A stretch of 8,601 nucleotides of DNA from Spirochaetaceae bacterium (GTDB lineage: Bacteria; Spirochaetota; Spirochaetia; Treponematales; Breznakiellaceae), in contig JAITXS010000118.1 of NCBI GenBank assembly GCA_031284645.1, positions 1 through 8,601 of the forward strand, read 5' to 3'. Below the pieces are notes generated by a model that did not search any database, was not told the DNA's origin, and was given only the letters and a program-made list of their open reading frames with translations. The stretch's first letter is position 1; every line of letters begins with the position of its first letter. Both the position numbers and the translations under genes were made by a program. Shown in pieces: positions 6,368-8,601 of this stretch.

Positions 6368-7460
6368 TATCAAGACCCAGATTTGCAAGATAGCTTTTTG
6401 CCGGAAGGTCTTCGGGATCAAGCTCAAGTACCGTACGGAAGAATCCTTCCGCGGATTTTTTGTCACCTGTTTTCAAACAGAGTATCGCCAGATTCGAAAT
6501 GATTTTTATGTTTTCATTTTCAAGCGTAAGGGCAATTTCCAATTCTTTTTTCGCGGATTGTAAATCGCCGATTTCCATAAGACAAAGGGCAAGTTCGTTG
6601 CGTGTATCGGCTTTGCTGCCGTCGAGTTCCAGGGCTTTTCGCAATGCCGCCGCCCCGTCTTCCCAGCGCTCCCGCCGTCTGAGTGCCCAGCCGAGAAGGA
6701 ACCATGCCCGCCACATATCGGGGTGTTGTTCAAGGAAGGGCCGCAGGATATTCATCCCTTCATCTTCCTGTCCCTTACGAATAAGTGTATACGCATGATA
6801 AAAACGTTCGTCATCAAGATTCCGTTTTTCAATACCGCGAATATTGGCAAGCGCTTTTGCTTTTTTCATCTCATCGTCGGCAATATTCACATATTCGGAA
6901 AAGTATTCATGCGCCGCCGGGTAATCTCCCAGTTTTTTATAAAAAAACCCCGCATTAAACAGGGTGTTCGGCAGAATTTCTTCAACAGAAAGCGCTTTTT
7001 TGTAGGCTTCTTCAGCTTCTTTAAGCACCGTTTCCGCCGCACTGTCCTTACCGTTCCGTCTTAAATAATCAAACTGATCTTCCAGCACCACGGCGTCAAG
7101 CAAGAGTACCTCAGGCTTAACAGGAAAAAGTGCCTTTAAGGCATTGAGAATTTCCCGCGCTATAACAAAATCTTTGTTTTTCGATTTTAAAATGGCCGCA
7201 CCTGAAAATTCTTTCAGAATGTTCGGTTTTACGGCAAGAATAAAATTCCGGTAATAAGCAAGATACTCGACCGGACTTCCCTCAACAAGGACACGGATCA
7301 TTCCGGCGATAATCATTTCAATTGTCAGCTTGTCGTTTTTGAATGCCGATTCTGCGGCTGCTTCGTCTAAGTCCACAGGCAGGGGAATTGCCGGATCGAA
7401 TTGAAAATCACTATGAAGATTTTCGAGTTTTGCTAAAAAAGTTTCGGGAAGATATACCAA
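6360..7460 (-). CDS. Tetratricopeptide-repeat protein
   Basis: A 366-residue protein without signal peptide or membrane segment, so cytosolic. The N-terminal 155 residues are helical and not recognised. The C-terminal half holds about five TPR units: 163-196 (LFNAGFFYKKLGDYPAAHEYF), a divergent one near 216-249, 250-283 (AWFLLGWALRRRERWEDGAA), 284-317 (NELALCLMEIGDLQSAKKEL) and 318-351 (NLAILCLKTGDKKSAEGFF), the last three ending in L-E/D-x motifs. TPR arrays are protein-binding scaffolds; the partner is unknown, and the flanking PilZ protein and HflX are natural candidates. The start is TTG (7460-7458). It is supported by GGAG (7472-7469) 8 nt upstream, inside the 27-nt gap after the PilZ gene. 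The 3' end overlaps hflX. Confidence 0.85.
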   Translation of the reverse strand: MVYLPETFLAKLENLHSDFQFDPAIPLPVDLDEAAAESAFKNDKLTIEMIIAGMIRVLVEGSPVEYLAYYRNFILAVKPNILKEFSGAAILKSKNKDFVIAREILNALKALFPVKPEVLLLDAVVLEDQFDYLRRNGKDSAAETVLKEAEEAYKKALSVEEILPNTLFNAGFFYKKLGDYPAAHEYFSEYVNIADDEMKKAKALANIRGIEKRNLDDERFYHAYTLIRKGQEDEGMNILRPFLEQHPDMWRAWFLLGWALRRRERWEDGAAALRKALELDGSKADTRNELALCLMEIGDLQSAKKELEIALTLENENIKIISNLAILCLKTGDKKSAEGFFRTVLELDPEDLPAKSYLANLGLDNV

Positions 7461-7487
7461 AAAATAAACTCCAAGCCGGATACGCTA

Positions 7488-8459
7488 TTATTTTACCGAA
7501 GCCGCATTGCCGCTGACGGATTTCGTTGTATCCGCAACAGGCGGAACCGTTCCCTCTGTTTTTGCGGGATCGGCACATTCTGCTTCGCCGTTCGGCTCAG
7601 CGCTTTTGGGTGCAGGCGGGGCCACTGCTTGGGGTTTTACCGGAGAAATCCGTACGGTACTTACATAGGAACTAAGTCGTGTTTTATAGCTCATCGGTAC
7701 ATGATCGTCATACAGCATGGTAAGAACAGCCATCTCCGGGTGACCTTCCGCTTTTTCAGCCCCAAGCAATTTCCCGTTTATTGTGTAGGATTCACGCGGT
7801 TCATCAAAATCAAATCTTACGGAACAAGGTTTATTTTCGAATTGTTCGGCAACACCTTTGACAAAAAAACGCGCACCGCGAAAACCAATATCTCGTAAAA
7901 TACAACGGTGCACGGCATTATCCATGACCATACCAATCTCATTACCCATAAAACGCATTTTCCGTATGGCATCGGCATTTACCAAAAAACGTTCTTCCCC
8001 GCGCTTTGCATAGCGGTAATTTGCATCAAGAATCCGGCCCATGATTTCAATAAGATCATCCGGCGGTCTCTGTGAATATTGCAGATTAAAAAGCGACATG
8101 TCAGCGGAATCACCGTACATTTGCGTGTTTGTTACCCTGGCAGGCACAAGAAAGGCAACCTGTTCTTCAGTGGAAGGAATTTTAAAGCAAAAACGCAAAC
8201 TTGCCACGTTGTTGAATTGCTTCAGTTTATCTATAATACCTGATTTATTATTTGCAACGATTTTTGCCATTTCAAAAGAGGTCGTGTAAATAACACAAGG
8301 GAAAAAGTCCGAACCACACTTGAGATTTACCATTTTTGTCAATAAACCGGTAACTTGAATAACCTCTTTCGTAAAAGTTACCGGTACCGGCTTAAATTGT
8401 TCGTAGTATTCATTTATTTTAACACGAGGTAAAGTTTCCATATTCTCAATGATATCCAT
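7488..8459 (-). CDS. PilZ-domain protein, candidate cyclic-di-GMP receptor
   Basis: A 323-residue cytosolic protein. An N-terminal YcgR-N-like beta domain (about 10-150) ends in the linker QYSQRPPDDLIEIMG. The PilZ domain (about 150-270) begins with the RxxxR motif RGEER (Arg153, Arg157) and continues with RDIGFRGARF, which fits D/N-x-S-x-x-G except that Ser is Gly (Asp190, Gly192, Gly195). Both elements bind c-di-GMP in PilZ proteins, so binding is likely but the Ser change leaves some doubt. A disordered Pro/Ala/Glu/Lys-rich tail (about 273-323) follows. The start is uncertain: ATG 8459 is preferred, while ATG 8441 (METLPRVK) is nearly as good. An in-frame TTG at 8528 would add 23 residues that look like leader sequence. 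It is the first gene of the PilZ-TPR-hflX run. YcgR-type proteins commonly act on flagellar motility. Confidence 0.85.
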   Translation of the reverse strand: MDIIENMETLPRVKINEYYEQFKPVPVTFTKEVIQVTGLLTKMVNLKCGSDFFPCVIYTTSFEMAKIVANNKSGIIDKLKQFNNVASLRFCFKIPSTEEQVAFLVPARVTNTQMYGDSADMSLFNLQYSQRPPDDLIEIMGRILDANYRYAKRGEERFLVNADAIRKMRFMGNEIGMVMDNAVHRCILRDIGFRGARFFVKGVAEQFENKPCSVRFDFDEPRESYTINGKLLGAEKAEGHPEMAVLTMLYDDHVPMSYKTRLSSYVSTVRISPVKPQAVAPPAPKSAEPNGEAECADPAKTEGTVPPVADTTKSVSGNAASVK

Positions 8460-8499
8460 TTTTTCTGATTTAGTAAAGCGTCCGCATTGCCTAAAAAAT

Positions 8500-8547
8500 A
8501 ATCTAGCTGAAAAGGGGTGGTTGCCCAAGAACTAAAATCTAGCCGAA
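8500..8547. repeat. 12-bp direct repeat in the PilZ operon leader
   Basis: AATCTAGCTGAA (8500-8511) and AATCTAGCCGAA (8536-8547) differ at one base and are 36 bp apart. Both lie between the candidate transcription start and the PilZ start codon. They could be binding sites for a regulator, or a chance duplication. Confidence 0.35.
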
Positions 8548-8570
8548 CTTAAGCTCATGAAAACTTAAGC
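8546..8570. repeat. 9-bp direct repeat AACTTAAGC
   Basis: Two exact copies, 8546-8554 and 8562-8570, have a 16-bp period. Each contains the palindrome CTTAAG, so the pair can also form a 6-bp stem with a 10-nt loop. The first copy overlaps the end of the 12-bp repeat at 8536-8547. Confidence 0.4.
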
Positions 8571-8571
8571 G

Positions 8572-8588
8572 ACATCCTGACAGGATGT
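8572..8588. promoter_or_regulatory. Perfect 8+1+8 palindrome, operator or 5'-end hairpin
   Basis: ACATCCTG (8572-8579) and CAGGATGT (8581-8588) are exact reverse complements around one central base. It lies 6 bp downstream of a candidate -10 box for the leftward operon, so it covers the expected start site and the first transcribed bases. That is a classical place for a dimeric repressor. As RNA it would form a 7-bp stem with a 3-nt loop at the 5' end of the message. Confidence 0.5.
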
Positions 8589-8594
8589 GTTTTT

Positions 8595-8600
8595 AGTATA
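8595..8600 (-). promoter_or_regulatory. Candidate -10 box of the PilZ-TPR-hflX operon
   Basis: TATACT on the minus strand matches five of six -10 positions. Its -35 would lie outside the window, so the promoter is not confirmed. Transcription would start near 8588, with a leader of roughly 130 nt to the ATG at 8459. Confidence 0.4.
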
Positions 8601-8601
8601 A

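Noticed and set aside
6368..6466. 33-residue N-terminal extension of HflX
   Set aside because: It is an alternative-frame reading of the end of the TPR gene and does not resemble HflX. The ATG at 6367, overlapping the TPR stop, gives the expected N-terminus.
8460..8528. TTG start at 8528 for the PilZ protein
   Set aside because: The added 23 residues look like translated leader, contain the 12-bp repeat copy at 8500-8511, and have no Shine-Dalgarno before the TTG.
8572..8594. Intrinsic terminator on the plus strand (hairpin followed by GTTTTT)
   Set aside because: No rightward gene precedes it; the PilZ gene runs leftward. An operator or 5' stem-loop fits the position better, although blocking of antisense transcription cannot be excluded.

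Overview
The window looks like chromosome of a spirochaete, most likely a Treponema relative of moderate GC content. The arguments are a two-domain PilZ protein with a spirochaete-style core, a MurA whose catalytic Cys is replaced by Asp (as known in Borrelia), and a compact PilZ-TPR-HflX gene run. The genus is an inference from protein appearance; no search was run.

Left part (1-1173): a 5'-truncated, Mrr-like nuclease-fold protein with no visible catalytic residues (+) converges on a small single-RRM, glycine-tailed RNA-binding protein (-). The RRM gene has a GC-rich hairpin directly against its Shine-Dalgarno. A gene-poor stretch of about 430 bp follows. It holds a pair of 21-bp direct repeats with TTGAC boxes that resemble the end of a lost insertion sequence and probably supply the promoter of the next gene.

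Middle part (1174-4971): guanine deaminase (guaD, +) and a Gfo/Idh/MocA-type oxidoreductase (+), the latter with a possible leaderless transcript. These converge on murA (-), the first committed step of peptidoglycan synthesis, which carries the Cys-to-Asp change associated with intrinsic fosfomycin resistance. murA has about 270 bp of upstream DNA with two candidate promoters.

Right part (5246-8601): a leftward run PilZ protein -> TPR protein -> HflX GTPase. The first gap is 27 nt and the second junction is an 8-bp overlap, so this is almost certainly one operon. It would place a candidate cyclic-di-GMP receptor, a TPR scaffold and a ribosome-rescue GTPase under one promoter. The putative -10 box lies at the right edge of the window, followed at once by a perfect 8+1+8 palindrome and two sets of short direct repeats in the leader. 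No RNA genes, CRISPR array or intact mobile element were seen. I found no clearly new multi-gene system; the most interesting items are the MurA active site, the PilZ-TPR-HflX operon with its operator-like palindrome, the RRM gene 5' hairpin and the IS-end-like repeats.
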